A stretch of 38,879 nt of DNA, from the NCBI GenBank assembly GCA_934513205.1, contig CAKSWU010000019.1:1-38879 (forward strand). The letters are read 5' to 3'. Below the pieces are notes generated by a model. It was given only the letters and a program-made list of their open reading frames with translations. It had not been told where the DNA came from and did not search any database. The position numbers and the translations under genes were made by a program. This document shows, in pieces, positions 1 through 7,877 of this stretch. Source of the stretch: an uncultured Faecalibacterium sp. (lineage in GTDB: Bacteria; Bacillota; Clostridia; Oscillospirales; Ruminococcaceae). Within the stretch, counting starts at the first letter, position 1; the number at the start of each line of letters is the position of its first letter.

Positions 1-120
1 GTGTACGGCATTGCTTGAGGAACTGCGCTAAATTGGCGTAAATTTTGGCGTATGCCAAATCAGAATGCATTGACAATCGCCAGAGACAAGCCCGATTTAA
101 CTGTAGAAGAAGCCCAACCG

Positions 121-152
121 AGTACATAAAATCCCTAGTACATAAAATCCCT
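121..152. repeat. 16-bp tandem duplication
   Basis: The unit AGTACATAAAATCCCT occurs twice head to tail (121-136 and 137-152) with no mismatch. It lies in non-coding sequence beside a terminator hairpin. No function is evident; it may be a replication-slippage product or part of a recombination site. Confidence 0.8.
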
Positions 153-161
153 ATACGAAAC

Positions 162-203
162 AAAAAGCGGCAGCTACGTTGTTTTTCACAACATAGCTGC
201 CGT
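162..203 (-). terminator. Rho-independent terminator downstream of lysS
   Basis: A 15-bp stem (168-182 with 188-202) closes a 5-nt loop. Its one irregular pair is a G-U wobble only when read on the minus strand. A run of five T follows on that strand (162-166). It is therefore a terminator for minus-strand transcripts, most likely the greA-lysS message, about 190 bases beyond the lysS stop. Confidence 0.75.
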
Positions 204-223
204 ATCTTCGTATTGGGGAGTTC

Positions 224-337
224 GGTGTAGCCACTACACCAATCTGCCTATTCTGTTGTTACACCACGTTGCTTTGTAAGGCTCCTTTTCGGGAAATCGT
301 CCCAAAATTGGTGTAGTTGTGGTGTAGTGGCGTAAAT
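224..337. repeat. Cluster of GGTGTAGT/ACTACACC repeats, possible integrase arm sites
   Basis: The 11-mer ACTACACCAAT (233-243) is exactly inverted at 307-317. GGTGTAGT repeats directly at 310-317 and 321-328, and GGTGTAG is also at 224-230. GGCGTAAAT at 329-337 recurs at 35-43. Short spaced direct and inverted repeats beside a conserved gene end are typical of tyrosine-integrase arm sites. No integrase gene is in the window, so this role is an inference. Nothing in 1-390 looks like a complete gene. Confidence 0.35.
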
Positions 338-390
338 GTCAGATGATTTTCGTTCGAAAGTTCATCGAATCTGCGTCTTAATTTTGCATT

Positions 391-1902
391 TTACTGCTCA
401 ATCGGCTTCATCGTGGGGAACAGAAGTACATCACGGATAGAGGCACTATCGGTGAGCAGCATCACCAGACGGTCCACGCCGAAGCCCAGACCACCCGTGG
501 GGGGCAGGCCGTACTCCAGTGCGTTGACGTAGTCATAATCGACCTGTGCCTTGCAATCGGGCTCGATGGCCTTGCGCTCGGCGACCTGACGCTCGAAGCG
601 GCCCTTCTGGTCGATGGGGTCGTTCAGCTCGCTGAAGGCGTTGCCGTACTCGGTGCAGTCGATGAAATACTCAAAGCGCTCGGTGAAGGCGGGGTCATCC
701 GGCTTGCGCTTTGCCAGCGGGCTGATCTCCACGGGGTAGTCGTAGATGAAGGTGGGCTGGATCAGCTTGTCCTCCACAAAGGCGTCGAAGAACTCGGCCA
801 GAATGGCACCCTTGGTGGGCACCTCGGGCAGCTCCACGTGGTGCTCCTTAGCGGCGGCAATGGCGTCCTCGTCGGTCTTCCAGTCGTTGAAGTCCACGCC
901 GGAATACTTCTTGACCGCTTCCACCATGGTCAGGCGCTCCCAGTGGCCCATGTCGATCTGCTTGCCCTGATAGGGGATGACCAGACTGCCGCAGATCTTC
1001 TGGGCAAGGCGCTTGTACAGCTCCTCCACCAGATCCATCATGCCGTGGAAGTCGGTAAAGGCCTGATACAGCTCGATGCTGGTGAACTCCGGGTTGTGCT
1101 TGGGGTCCATGCCCTCGTTGCGGAAGATGCGGCCCACCTCGTACACACGGTCCATGCCGCCCACGATGAGGCGCTTGAGGTACAGCTCGGTCTCGATGCG
1201 CAGCACCATGTCCATGTTCAGGCTGTTGTGGTGGGTGTAGAAGGGACGGGCAGAGGCACCGATCTCAAAGGGGGTCAGGATGGGGGTGTCCACCTCCAGA
1301 AAGCCCTTCTCGTCCAGATAAGCGCGGATCTCCTTCAGGATCTGGCTGCGCTTCACGAAGGTGTCCTTCACCTCGGGGTTGGCGATCAGGTCCACATAGC
1401 GCTGACGGTACCGCATCTCGGTGTCGGTCAGGCCGTGGAACTTCTCGGGCAGGGGGCGCAGGCTCTTTGCCAGCAGGGTCAGCTCAAACGCACGCACGCT
1501 CAGCTCGCCGGTCTTGGTGCGGAACACCTCGCCCTTGACGCCGATGATGTCGCCCACGTCCAGCTTCTTGAAGGCGGCATAAGCTTCCTCGCCCAGCTCA
1601 TCGCGGCGGACATACAGCTGGATGTCGCCCTTGTCGTCCCGCAGGTGGGCAAAGCTGGCCTTGCCCATCACGCGCTTGGACATCATGCGGCCTGCCAGCG
1701 CCACGGTCTTGCCACTGTCGGTCTCGTTGGGCAGGTCGGCAAACTCCCGCTTCAGGTCAGCGGAGTATGCGTCCTGCGGGTAACGGGTCAGGGTAAAGGG
1801 GTCACGGCCAGCAGCCTGCAGGTCTGCCAGCTTCTGACGGCGCACCTGTACCTGTTCGCTCTCGGACAGGCCCTGTGCCGGGTTCTTCTTTTGCTCTTCC
1901 AT
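391..1902 (-). CDS. lysS: Lysine--tRNA ligase, class II
   Basis: Cytoplasmic class II lysyl-tRNA synthetase, charging tRNA-Lys with lysine using ATP. The 503-residue length is normal for the bacterial enzyme. An N-terminal OB-fold anticodon-binding domain (about 65-155, with AGRMMSKRVMGKASFAHLRD) precedes the catalytic core. Motif 2 is the FRNEGMDPKHNPEF block near residue 260. Motif 3 is GLGFGVDRL near residue 471, and the protein ends with the usual LLFPTMKP tail. The start is the ATG at 1902, 11 bases after the greA stop, so the two genes form one operon read from the greA promoter. The protein is intact; the sequence just beyond its stop carries repeats suggestive of a mobile-element junction. 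Confidence 0.97.
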   Translation of the reverse strand: MEEQKKNPAQGLSESEQVQVRRQKLADLQAAGRDPFTLTRYPQDAYSADLKREFADLPNETDSGKTVALAGRMMSKRVMGKASFAHLRDDKGDIQLYVRRDELGEEAYAAFKKLDVGDIIGVKGEVFRTKTGELSVRAFELTLLAKSLRPLPEKFHGLTDTEMRYRQRYVDLIANPEVKDTFVKRSQILKEIRAYLDEKGFLEVDTPILTPFEIGASARPFYTHHNSLNMDMVLRIETELYLKRLIVGGMDRVYEVGRIFRNEGMDPKHNPEFTSIELYQAFTDFHGMMDLVEELYKRLAQKICGSLVIPYQGKQIDMGHWERLTMVEAVKKYSGVDFNDWKTDEDAIAAAKEHHVELPEVPTKGAILAEFFDAFVEDKLIQPTFIYDYPVEISPLAKRKPDDPAFTERFEYFIDCTEYGNAFSELNDPIDQKGRFERQVAERKAIEPDCKAQVDYDYVNALEYGLPPTGGLGFGVDRLVMLLTDSASIRDVLLFPTMKPIEQ

Positions 1903-1913
1903 GCTCTCTCCTA

Positions 1914-2399
1914 TCAGCTGCGTGCGTGGGTGATTGCCAGCACGGTGTACTCTACGGTGTGACCGGTGGGCAGCAGCACTTCCACCTTTGCGCCCACGGC
2001 CTTGTTCAGCAAAGCGTGGCCCACGGGGCTCTCGTCGCTGATCTTGCCGTTCAGGGGGTCGGCCTCGGTGCGGCCCACGATGTCGTATTCCTCGGTCTCG
2101 TCCTCGCCGGTCTCCTGAATGGTGACGTGGGTACCCACGGACACGGTCTCCACGCTCAGCTCGCTCTCGTCAATGACGACCGCGTTCTTGATCATCTGCT
2201 CCAGCTCGGTGATGCGGTTCTCCACCAGACCCTGGGTGTTCTTGGCTTCGTCATACTCGCTGTTCTCGGACAGGTCGCCGTGGCTGCGGGCTTCCTTGAT
2301 CTCCTCCGCCAGCTCCTTGCGGCGGACCGTCTTGAGGTATTCCAGCTCCTCCTGCATTGCCTTCAGACCGGCAGCGGACATCTTGATCTCTTGTGCCAT
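1914..2399 (-). CDS. greA: Transcription elongation factor GreA
   Basis: GreA rescues backtracked RNA polymerase by stimulating transcript cleavage in the secondary channel. The 161-residue product has the N-terminal coiled coil (AGLKAMQEELEYLKTVRR) and the acidic tip motif GDLSENSEYDEAK that supplies the catalytic carboxylates. The C-terminal FKBP-like domain includes the ISDESPVGHALLNKAVG segment. I chose the ATG at 2399 because an AAGGAGAG site lies just upstream and family homology begins there; the frame is open further upstream but crosses the promoter. It is first gene of the greA-lysS operon, a common pairing in Firmicutes. Confidence 0.96.
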   Translation of the reverse strand: MAQEIKMSAAGLKAMQEELEYLKTVRRKELAEEIKEARSHGDLSENSEYDEAKNTQGLVENRITELEQMIKNAVVIDESELSVETVSVGTHVTIQETGEDETEEYDIVGRTEADPLNGKISDESPVGHALLNKAVGAKVEVLLPTGHTVEYTVLAITHARS

Positions 2400-2471
2400 T
2401 TTGAGAATCTCTCCTTGTTTATTTGTTTTGCGCAGCCCAAAGCCGCACAGTGACGCCATTTTGACTACATT

Positions 2472-2500
2472 ATTATAATAGCAAGCCGTGCCTTTGTCAA
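2472..2500 (-). promoter_or_regulatory. Sigma-A promoter of greA-lysS
   Basis: On the minus strand TTGACA (2500-2495) and TATAAT (2477-2472) are separated by exactly 17 bp, a perfect consensus match. It lies about 70 bases upstream of the greA start. Sequence from 2501 to 2849 has no supported gene, only GC-rich imperfect inverted repeats such as GCGCCA/TGGCGC near 2580-2612. Confidence 0.9.
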
Positions 2501-2849
2501 CAAAAAAGGCGGTACAGGGGCGGAAACCCTGCCGAAATGCGTACTGTCGGAGCGCAGATGAGTGCCGCAGAGATGTCTGCGCCACGGCGCAGATGATGTG
2601 CCGCTGGCGCGGCAATGGCAGAGCCCTTCTCGGCTTTGCCGTGCGACAGGGCGCGGCCGGATCAGGAAACGTCGAACAGACTCATCTGCCGAGTGAAAAA
2701 GATTCATGGGAAACGGCGTGTCTGTCCCGGAGACAGTCGATACTTGAAATATAACGGCACATTACATAATAACATAAAAAGGTGATTGGATATTACAATT
2801 CACGATAAAGATATGCGTATAAAGTGCTTTTTGGTGACGTTGCAGCCTG

Positions 2850-2878
2850 TTGACTTTTTGCCGCCCCGTGGGTAGGAT
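2850..2878 (+). promoter_or_regulatory. Promoter of the HTH-PIN-VWA cassette
   Basis: TTGACT (2850-2855), 17-bp spacer, TAGGAT (2873-2878). It sits about 40 bases before the first gene of the cassette, which has an AAGGAGG site. This is the only good promoter match upstream of the four genes. Confidence 0.65.
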
Positions 2879-2919
2879 AAAGGTGGATCGACCACAGGAC
2901 GGACGACAAGGAGGTCTTT

Positions 2920-3804
2920 ATGCAACGAAAAACCACAAGGCACAATGAGCACAGGCTGCTGGCGCCGTTTTACGGGCCGGCCCTCAAAGCATTGCGGCAG
3001 ACCATGGGATACACGCAGGAAGCGTTCGCGGCTGCCAGCGGCATCGGCAGCAGGGTGTTCGTCAACCGGCTGGAACGGCCGGACGCAAAGCCGGACCGGA
3101 ACACCATTCTGAGGATCGTGGTTTTTGCCGATGACTATCTTACCCGGTGCCCGGAGATGCGGGGGCTGGTCTCTCGCTGCATCCGGGACAACATGATCGA
3201 CTCGGAAAGTGACTGGGTGCTGTTCCAATACCCAACGCTGCAGGAGTGCTGGACGCGGTTTTACGGGATGAAACTTCCGCCCAAGCCTGATCTGGAGCGG
3301 ATGGCTTCGATGGCACCGTCTCCCTACCGTTTTTTTCTGGACGTGGAGTCGCTGACCCCGCAGGCGTTTGAGACGCTGCACGGGCTGGAGCAGAGACTGC
3401 AGGACAACAACGATCAGCATCCGCTGAGTTTTCAGATCACACAGTGGCAGCAGCTGGTCGTTGTGCCGCAGCAGATCACCGCGCTGGAACAGAACCCTGG
3501 AAGGAACGAGGCGGTGCTGACCTGCCTTGAGAGGCTGAAGAGGAAAAATCTGCTGTTTTACTATGAGAGCCAAGGCAAAAAGGATCTAAGCCTGCCGGAT
3601 GTTTTGGACGAGTACCAGAGCATCCGCCTGAGTAACTGGGCAGCCAGCCAGAACGGCCCGGCTGCGCTGCTGACCGGCTCGGAAGAACAAGCGCGGGCGG
3701 TCGCGGAGCGGAACGTGAAATGGCCGCTGGCGCAGGTAATCCGCATTTTGTATTTTGAAACGGACAAAGGATTTCTTGAGTGGCAGCCGGAGACGGAGGG
3801 GTGA
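2920..3804 (+). CDS. HTH protein with a probable degenerate PIN-like C-terminal domain
   Basis: A 294-residue protein of unknown function. Residues about 18-75 form an XRE/Cro-type helix-turn-helix (ALKALRQTMGYTQEAFAAAS), suggesting DNA binding. The C-terminal half from about 136 reads like a PIN fold: a hydrophobic strand ending in an acid (YRFFLDVES, D141), a long helical middle, and a late strand ALLTGSEEQARAV (249-261) at the place where active PIN domains have a T-N/D-D motif. It parallels the bona fide PIN protein encoded next, but most catalytic acids are missing. I infer a regulatory or scaffold PIN. It starts at ATG 2920 after AAGGAGG and is followed 4 bases later by the PIN gene, so they are probably cotranscribed. 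The helix-turn-helix is well supported; the PIN assignment is tentative. Confidence 0.7.
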   Translation: MQRKTTRHNEHRLLAPFYGPALKALRQTMGYTQEAFAAASGIGSRVFVNRLERPDAKPDRNTILRIVVFADDYLTRCPEMRGLVSRCIRDNMIDSESDWVLFQYPTLQECWTRFYGMKLPPKPDLERMASMAPSPYRFFLDVESLTPQAFETLHGLEQRLQDNNDQHPLSFQITQWQQLVVVPQQITALEQNPGRNEAVLTCLERLKRKNLLFYYESQGKKDLSLPDVLDEYQSIRLSNWAASQNGPAALLTGSEEQARAVAERNVKWPLAQVIRILYFETDKGFLEWQPETEG

Positions 3805-3808
3805 GAGC

Positions 3809-4420
3809 ATGGACGAAGAAAAAGAACGGCGGGCACAGGCGTATACGGACCGGGAATTGAAAACGGCACAGGTCATCCTCATAGACACCAATACGGTGAT
3901 CTATCTGGGAGAGAACGGCGATATGCGGCTTTTTGGAGGGCGCTTGAAGGAATGTCTGGAAAAAAATAACCGGGAACTCCGCTTTTGCCGGTCCTGCCTG
4001 CTGGAATTGCAAAAGCACTTGCAGAGCGCTGACCCGGAAATGGCGCGGAAGGCGGCGTGCGGGCTGCAATTCGTCATCGACCTGTATACGCAGGGACATC
4101 TGGCTTTTTACGAGGATGGGGGAAGCGTGGACCGGCTGCGGGACGAGGGCTTTGCCGACCCGTTTACAAAGGACGCGGCGCTGGCGCTGTTCGAACATGG
4201 CAATGTGCTGGTGATCACGAACGACGATGGTCTTGCATGGGACCTGCTGAGCCAGCGGGCGGTAAAATCCCGGTATCGTATTCATGTTGCTGCGGTCAGC
4301 TCTCACGGCTGGCTGTGCAAGCCGAAGGCGTTCTATGAGCTGCAGGAATACAGGGCATGGCGTGCGGAGCGCAACCGCCGACGGGAAGCCGAAAAGAACG
4401 AAGAACGGAGGAAACTTTGA
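3809..4420 (+). CDS. PIN-domain protein, probable ribonuclease
   Basis: A 203-residue protein whose core matches the PIN nuclease fold. Candidate metal-binding acids stand in the canonical order: D26 in VILIDTNTV, E67 in CLLELQKH, D122 in FTKDAALALFE, and D139/D140 in VLVITNDDGLAWDL. The family usually cleaves RNA with Mg2+ or Mn2+; here activity is inferred. The start at ATG 3809 is supported by a GGAGGGG site overlapping the end of the preceding gene; the upstream in-frame ATG lies inside that gene. Its stop overlaps the next start as TGATG, which implies translational coupling. It is larger than a typical VapC toxin (about 130 residues), and the neighbour is not a VapB-type antitoxin. Confidence 0.75.
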   Translation: MDEEKERRAQAYTDRELKTAQVILIDTNTVIYLGENGDMRLFGGRLKECLEKNNRELRFCRSCLLELQKHLQSADPEMARKAACGLQFVIDLYTQGHLAFYEDGGSVDRLRDEGFADPFTKDAALALFEHGNVLVITNDDGLAWDLLSQRAVKSRYRIHVAAVSSHGWLCKPKAFYELQEYRAWRAERNRRREAEKNEERRKL

Positions 4421-5214
4421 TGCAAACCGAAACTCACGCCATGAAGCTGGTGGTCTGCGTAGACACGACCATGGAGCCGGACTGTCTTGCATGGACGATG
4501 ACAGCGCTTGAAAGGCTGCGGCAGAAACTGATCCGAACGTCCACCCTGCGTCACTGCATGGAGCTGGCAGTGCTTGGCTTTGACGAGATCGGCTTCACGA
4601 TCCGGCTCCTTGCGCCGCTGGGGCAGGGGGAGCCGTTGCCGCCCTGTCTGCCGTATGCGGGTAGATGGATCCGCTCCACCGCCATCCGCTATCCGACGTT
4701 CGGCTGCAGCCTGATGACAAATGCGATCCTGAAACCGGCGCTTGACGCCGCAGCCGGACACGGAACCCCCACCCACACGGTCCTTGTCCTGCTGACCCAG
4801 CGCGTTTCGCCCGAAGCCCGGCTGCTTTCGGGGACCCTTACTGCAGAGCAGAGGCAGTGGCTCTCCCTGCTCGAATTGCTTGCCTTGAACGGGATCGGAC
4901 ACCCGAAAACGGGCGGGGTGACGCTGGTCCCGTTCTGCGTCAACGCCCCCGCACAGCAGGTGTTGGCGGTGAACACGTCTGCAGGGTACCCGGCGGTGTC
5001 CGTTCACATCCGCCAGCTGGATGACTGTTTTGACCGTCTGCGCCTGCTGCTGCTTCGAATCCTGAGCTATGCCCCCGGAAAAGCTCCGGTGGTGGAGGAC
5101 CTGCCCGACCAGTTCCGCCCGGACCAGCCGCTTGCCTACCCGGCGGCATCCCCGCTGGAATTTGCGCCGGCCGTTCTTGGCTGGAACGAGGGCAATGACC
5201 TGTGCGGGAGTTGA
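4420..5214 (+). CDS. VWA-like (von Willebrand type A) protein
   Basis: A 264-residue protein resembling a cytoplasmic VWA domain of the TerY type. The first strand MKLVVCVDTTMEP (8-20) carries a MIDAS-like DxTxE in place of DxSxS. An amphipathic helix and then the strand MELAVLGFDEIG follow. A further buried strand HTVLVLLTQR is near residue 128. There is no signal peptide or transmembrane segment. VWA proteins in such contexts usually act as metal-dependent scaffolds; that role is inferred. ATG 4420 overlaps the previous stop (TGATG) and has AGGAGG upstream, so it is coupled to the PIN gene. The divergent MIDAS may mean weak or no metal binding. The fold call is moderate. Confidence 0.6.
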   Translation: MQTETHAMKLVVCVDTTMEPDCLAWTMTALERLRQKLIRTSTLRHCMELAVLGFDEIGFTIRLLAPLGQGEPLPPCLPYAGRWIRSTAIRYPTFGCSLMTNAILKPALDAAAGHGTPTHTVLVLLTQRVSPEARLLSGTLTAEQRQWLSLLELLALNGIGHPKTGGVTLVPFCVNAPAQQVLAVNTSAGYPAVSVHIRQLDDCFDRLRLLLLRILSYAPGKAPVVEDLPDQFRPDQPLAYPAASPLEFAPAVLGWNEGNDLCGS

Positions 5215-5226
5215 AAGGAGCGGGGG

Positions 5227-5382
5227 ATGCTTTTGGGCGGATGGGTGCTGCGCATTTTTATGATCGCTGCGTTCTTTTTCCCGCGGGACCTGCTGGGTGC
5301 GATAAGGTGGAGCCTGCTGCTGCTGGCTGCGATGGAGATCACCTCGCCCCAGATCCTGTGCTATGATGAGGACGAAGAATGA
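5227..5382 (+). CDS. Small two-helix membrane protein
   Basis: A 51-residue peptide that begins MLLGGWVLRIFMIAAFFF. Two hydrophobic stretches (about 2-18 and 24-36) are separated by a short polar PRD turn, and the tail is acidic (YDEDEE). It looks like a helical hairpin in the cytoplasmic membrane with a charged tail. AAGGAG lies 8 bases upstream of ATG 5227, and only 12 bases separate it from the VWA stop, so it is the last gene of the cassette. A bidirectional terminator follows at once. No family is recognised; it could be a membrane anchor or effector for the upstream proteins. Confidence 0.6.
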   Translation: MLLGGWVLRIFMIAAFFFPRDLLGAIRWSLLLLAAMEITSPQILCYDEDEE

Positions 5383-5390
5383 CGCGTAGA

Positions 5391-5428
5391 AAAAAAGCTC
5401 TCCCGGGACGGTCCGGGAGGGCTTTTTT
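5391..5428. terminator. Bidirectional terminator after the cassette
   Basis: A stem of CTCTCCCGG-type sequence pairs across a short loop and is flanked by six A on one side and six T on the other, so it can act on either strand. It closes the plus-strand HTH-PIN-VWA operon. Confidence 0.85.
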
Positions 5429-5434
5429 GCGCGC

Positions 5435-5474
5435 AAAAACCCCCGCTGACAGAGGGAAAAGTGTCAACGGGGGC
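5435..5474 (-). terminator. Terminator of the EF-G-like gene
   Basis: The stem CCCCCGCTGACA/TGTCAACGGGGG (5440-5451 with 5462-5473) has one internal mismatch and is followed on the minus strand by five T (5439-5435). It lies 27 bases beyond the stop of the minus-strand GTPase gene. Confidence 0.8.
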
Positions 5475-5501
5475 CGGGGTGATGTCTTATTGAATGAAAA
5501 C

Positions 5502-7586
5502 TCAGTCGTCGGCGGCTTCGTCCAGATTGCCCAGCTTCTTGGCCTGCTCCACAACGGCAGGCACCAGCATCTCGGGCAGGGTCTCGTAGCGGGCAAACTC
5601 GGTGGTGAACCAGCCGCGGCCCTGCGTGGTCTGCCGGATGAAGGTGGTGAAGTTTGCCAGCTCTGCCAGCGGCACCTCGGCAATGATGGTCTGCAAGCCG
5701 TCCTCGTCCGGCTCCATGCCCAGCACGCGGCCCCGGCGCTTGGTCACATCGCCCATGATGTCGCCGGTGTTGTCGTTCGGCACATGGGCCTTCAGGGTGT
5801 GGATGGGCTCCAGGATTACGGGGCCAGCCTCCGGCATAGCGGCCTTGTAGGCCAGCTTTGCAGCCATGATGAAGGCCATTTCAGAGCTGTCCACCGGGTG
5901 ATAGCTGCCGTCCAGCAGGGTGGCCTTCAGGCCCACCACGGGGTAGCCCGCCAGCACGCCCTTTTCGGCGGCAAGGCGCACGCCCTTTTCCACGGCGGGG
6001 AAGAAGTTCTTGGGCACGCTGCCGCCGAACACCTTCTCCTCAAACACCACCTGCTCGCTGTCGCAGGGCTCGAAGTTGATGATAACGTCACCGAACTGGC
6101 CGTGGCCGCCGGTCTGCTTCTTGTGACGGCCCTGCTTCTGGCAGGCCTTGCGGATGGACTCGCGGTATGCGATGCGGGGAGCTTCCAGACCGATCTCCAC
6201 GCCGAACTTGTTCTTCAGCTTGGCCTTGACCACGTCCAGATGCTGCTCGCCCAAACCGCCGATGACCTGCTGATGGGTCTCGGCGTTGTTCTGGTAGCTC
6301 AGGGTGGGGTCCTCTTCCATCAGGCGTGCCAGTGCGCTGGAGATCTTGCCCTCGTCGCCCTTCTTGGCCACGGTAACAGCCATGAACAGGCTGGGCTTGG
6401 GGAATACAGGGGCAGGCAGCTTGACCACACGGTCTGCATCGCACAGGGTATCGCCGGTCTTTGCGCTCACCAGCTTTGCCACCGCGCCGATATCACCGGC
6501 ACCAATGCCGTCGTTCTCCATCTGCTTCTTGCCGATGACGGTCAGGGGTTTGGTGATCTTTTCCACGTCACCGGTGCGGGCGTTGGTCAGCGGTTCGCCG
6601 GCGGTCACCTTGCCGCTGATGACCCGCAGGTAGCTCAGCTTGCCCACAAAGGGGTCTGCCACGGTCTTAAAGACGTAGGCGGCGGTGGGCTCGTCCTCGG
6701 TGCAGTGCAGCTCCACCGGCTCGCCGTTGGCGTCCTCAGCCAGCGTGCTGGCCTCGTGCTCCGGGCTGGGCAGCAGCTTGTGCATATTGAACAGCAGCAT
6801 ATCCAGTGCCTGCATGTTCACGGCGCTGCCGCAGAACACGGGGGTGATCAGGCCGTCCTTAACGCCCTTGCGCATACCCTCCACGATCTCCTCGGTGGTA
6901 AAGGGCTCGCCGCCGAAGAACTTTTCCATCAGCTCATCGTCGGTTTCCGCAATGGCCTCGCTCATGGCCTCGATCAGGCCCTGAAAGCGGTGGCCGATGT
7001 CCGGCAGGTCCACCTGAATCTGCTTGCCGCCCTCGTACTTGAAGGCCTTCTGGCTGAACAGGTTGATGTACACGGGGGTGCCGTCATCCAGCTTTGCGGG
7101 CACCACACAGGGGCAGACGGTGGAGCCGAAGCGGATCTTCATATCCTCCAGGATCTTGAAGTAGTTGGCGTTCTCCAGGTCGCACTTGGAGACGAAAACC
7201 ATGGTAGCCTTGCCGTTTTTGCGGGCCAGCTGGAAGGCCTTCTCCGCGCCCACGGTAACGCCGCTGCGGCCGGACACACACACCAGCACGCTCTCGGCGG
7301 CACGGATGCCCTCGTATTCGCCGGCCTCAAAGTCGAACAGACCCGGTGCGTCGATCAGGTTGTACTTGATGCCCTCGTACTCCACCGGCACAACGGACGC
7401 CGACAGGCTGGCCTTGCGCTTTGCTTCCTCGGGATCAAAGTCCGAAATCGTGGTGCCGTCCTCGACCCGGCCCATACGCTCGGCAGCGCCCGAAAAATAG
7501 ACCAGCGCCTCGGTGAGCGTGGTCTTGCCGCTGCCGGCATGACCGGCAATCAGGATATTGCGGATGTTGTTGCTTGCGTATTTCAT
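5502..7586 (-). CDS. Elongation factor G-like translational GTPase
   Basis: A 694-residue paralogue of EF-G. It has the P-loop GHAGSGKTT (15-23), the switch II motif DAPG (79-82) and the full EF-G domain set, including the domain IV/V region with YHPVDSSEMAFIMA. The G4 motif is SKCD (133-136) instead of the NKMD of canonical EF-G, and the protein lacks the TetM signature region. This places it in the EF-G-like group present in many Firmicutes beside true fusA; its role on the ribosome is not settled. The start at ATG 7586 has GAGGGA upstream. It is a single-gene transcript with its own promoter and terminator. I am confident of the family, not of the function. Confidence 0.9.
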   Translation of the reverse strand: MKYASNNIRNILIAGHAGSGKTTLTEALVYFSGAAERMGRVEDGTTISDFDPEEAKRKASLSASVVPVEYEGIKYNLIDAPGLFDFEAGEYEGIRAAESVLVCVSGRSGVTVGAEKAFQLARKNGKATMVFVSKCDLENANYFKILEDMKIRFGSTVCPCVVPAKLDDGTPVYINLFSQKAFKYEGGKQIQVDLPDIGHRFQGLIEAMSEAIAETDDELMEKFFGGEPFTTEEIVEGMRKGVKDGLITPVFCGSAVNMQALDMLLFNMHKLLPSPEHEASTLAEDANGEPVELHCTEDEPTAAYVFKTVADPFVGKLSYLRVISGKVTAGEPLTNARTGDVEKITKPLTVIGKKQMENDGIGAGDIGAVAKLVSAKTGDTLCDADRVVKLPAPVFPKPSLFMAVTVAKKGDEGKISSALARLMEEDPTLSYQNNAETHQQVIGGLGEQHLDVVKAKLKNKFGVEIGLEAPRIAYRESIRKACQKQGRHKKQTGGHGQFGDVIINFEPCDSEQVVFEEKVFGGSVPKNFFPAVEKGVRLAAEKGVLAGYPVVGLKATLLDGSYHPVDSSEMAFIMAAKLAYKAAMPEAGPVILEPIHTLKAHVPNDNTGDIMGDVTKRRGRVLGMEPDEDGLQTIIAEVPLAELANFTTFIRQTTQGRGWFTTEFARYETLPEMLVPAVVEQAKKLGNLDEAADD

Positions 7587-7652
7587 ATCGGTTTTTCCCT
7601 CATTTCCGCCGCACGGAGCGTTCTCTCCGTTTTTGTGGCATATTTTACAAAG

Positions 7653-7681
7653 ATAATACCACACTTGAAACGATTTTTAAA
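7653..7681 (-). promoter_or_regulatory. Probable promoter of the EF-G-like gene
   Basis: On the minus strand TTTAAA (7681-7676), 17-bp spacer, TATTAT (7658-7653), about 70 bases before the start codon. The -35 element is weak and the region is AT-rich. Confidence 0.5.
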
Positions 7682-7824
7682 TATATCGTTTGAAAAAAGG
7701 CGGCTCGATGCCTGCCAAACTTCAGGGCAGTGTTTTGTGCAAGTTGACACCGGAGCGGAAAACGACCGGGCGGAAAAAGTAAGACCCCTGGCGCTGCGTA
7801 CAGGTGCAGGGCCGGGGGTTTTCG

Positions 7825-7853
7825 TTGCAAACATGCGGGTTTTGTGGTATGCT
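7825..7853 (+). promoter_or_regulatory. Promoter of type I toxin mRNA, copy 1
   Basis: TTGCAA (7825-7830), 17-bp spacer, TATGCT (7848-7853). The downstream transcript would contain a 23-nt element (7878-7900) that is identical at the second locus. Confidence 0.65.
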
Positions 7854-7877
7854 GTAAGTGCCGCTTCGGCGGTAAGG

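Noticed and set aside
121..152. Tandem 16-bp repeat as a possible CRISPR array
   Set aside because: Only two adjacent copies with no spacer; no cas genes in the window.
45..230. A 61-codon plus-strand frame starting with TTG
   Set aside because: It runs through the 16-bp tandem repeat and the lysS terminator hairpin, has no ribosome binding site and is of unnatural composition.
3809..4420. VapC-type toxin with the upstream gene as VapB antitoxin
   Set aside because: Both proteins are much longer than VapBC members, the HTH is XRE-like with a large extra domain, and two further genes are coupled to them.
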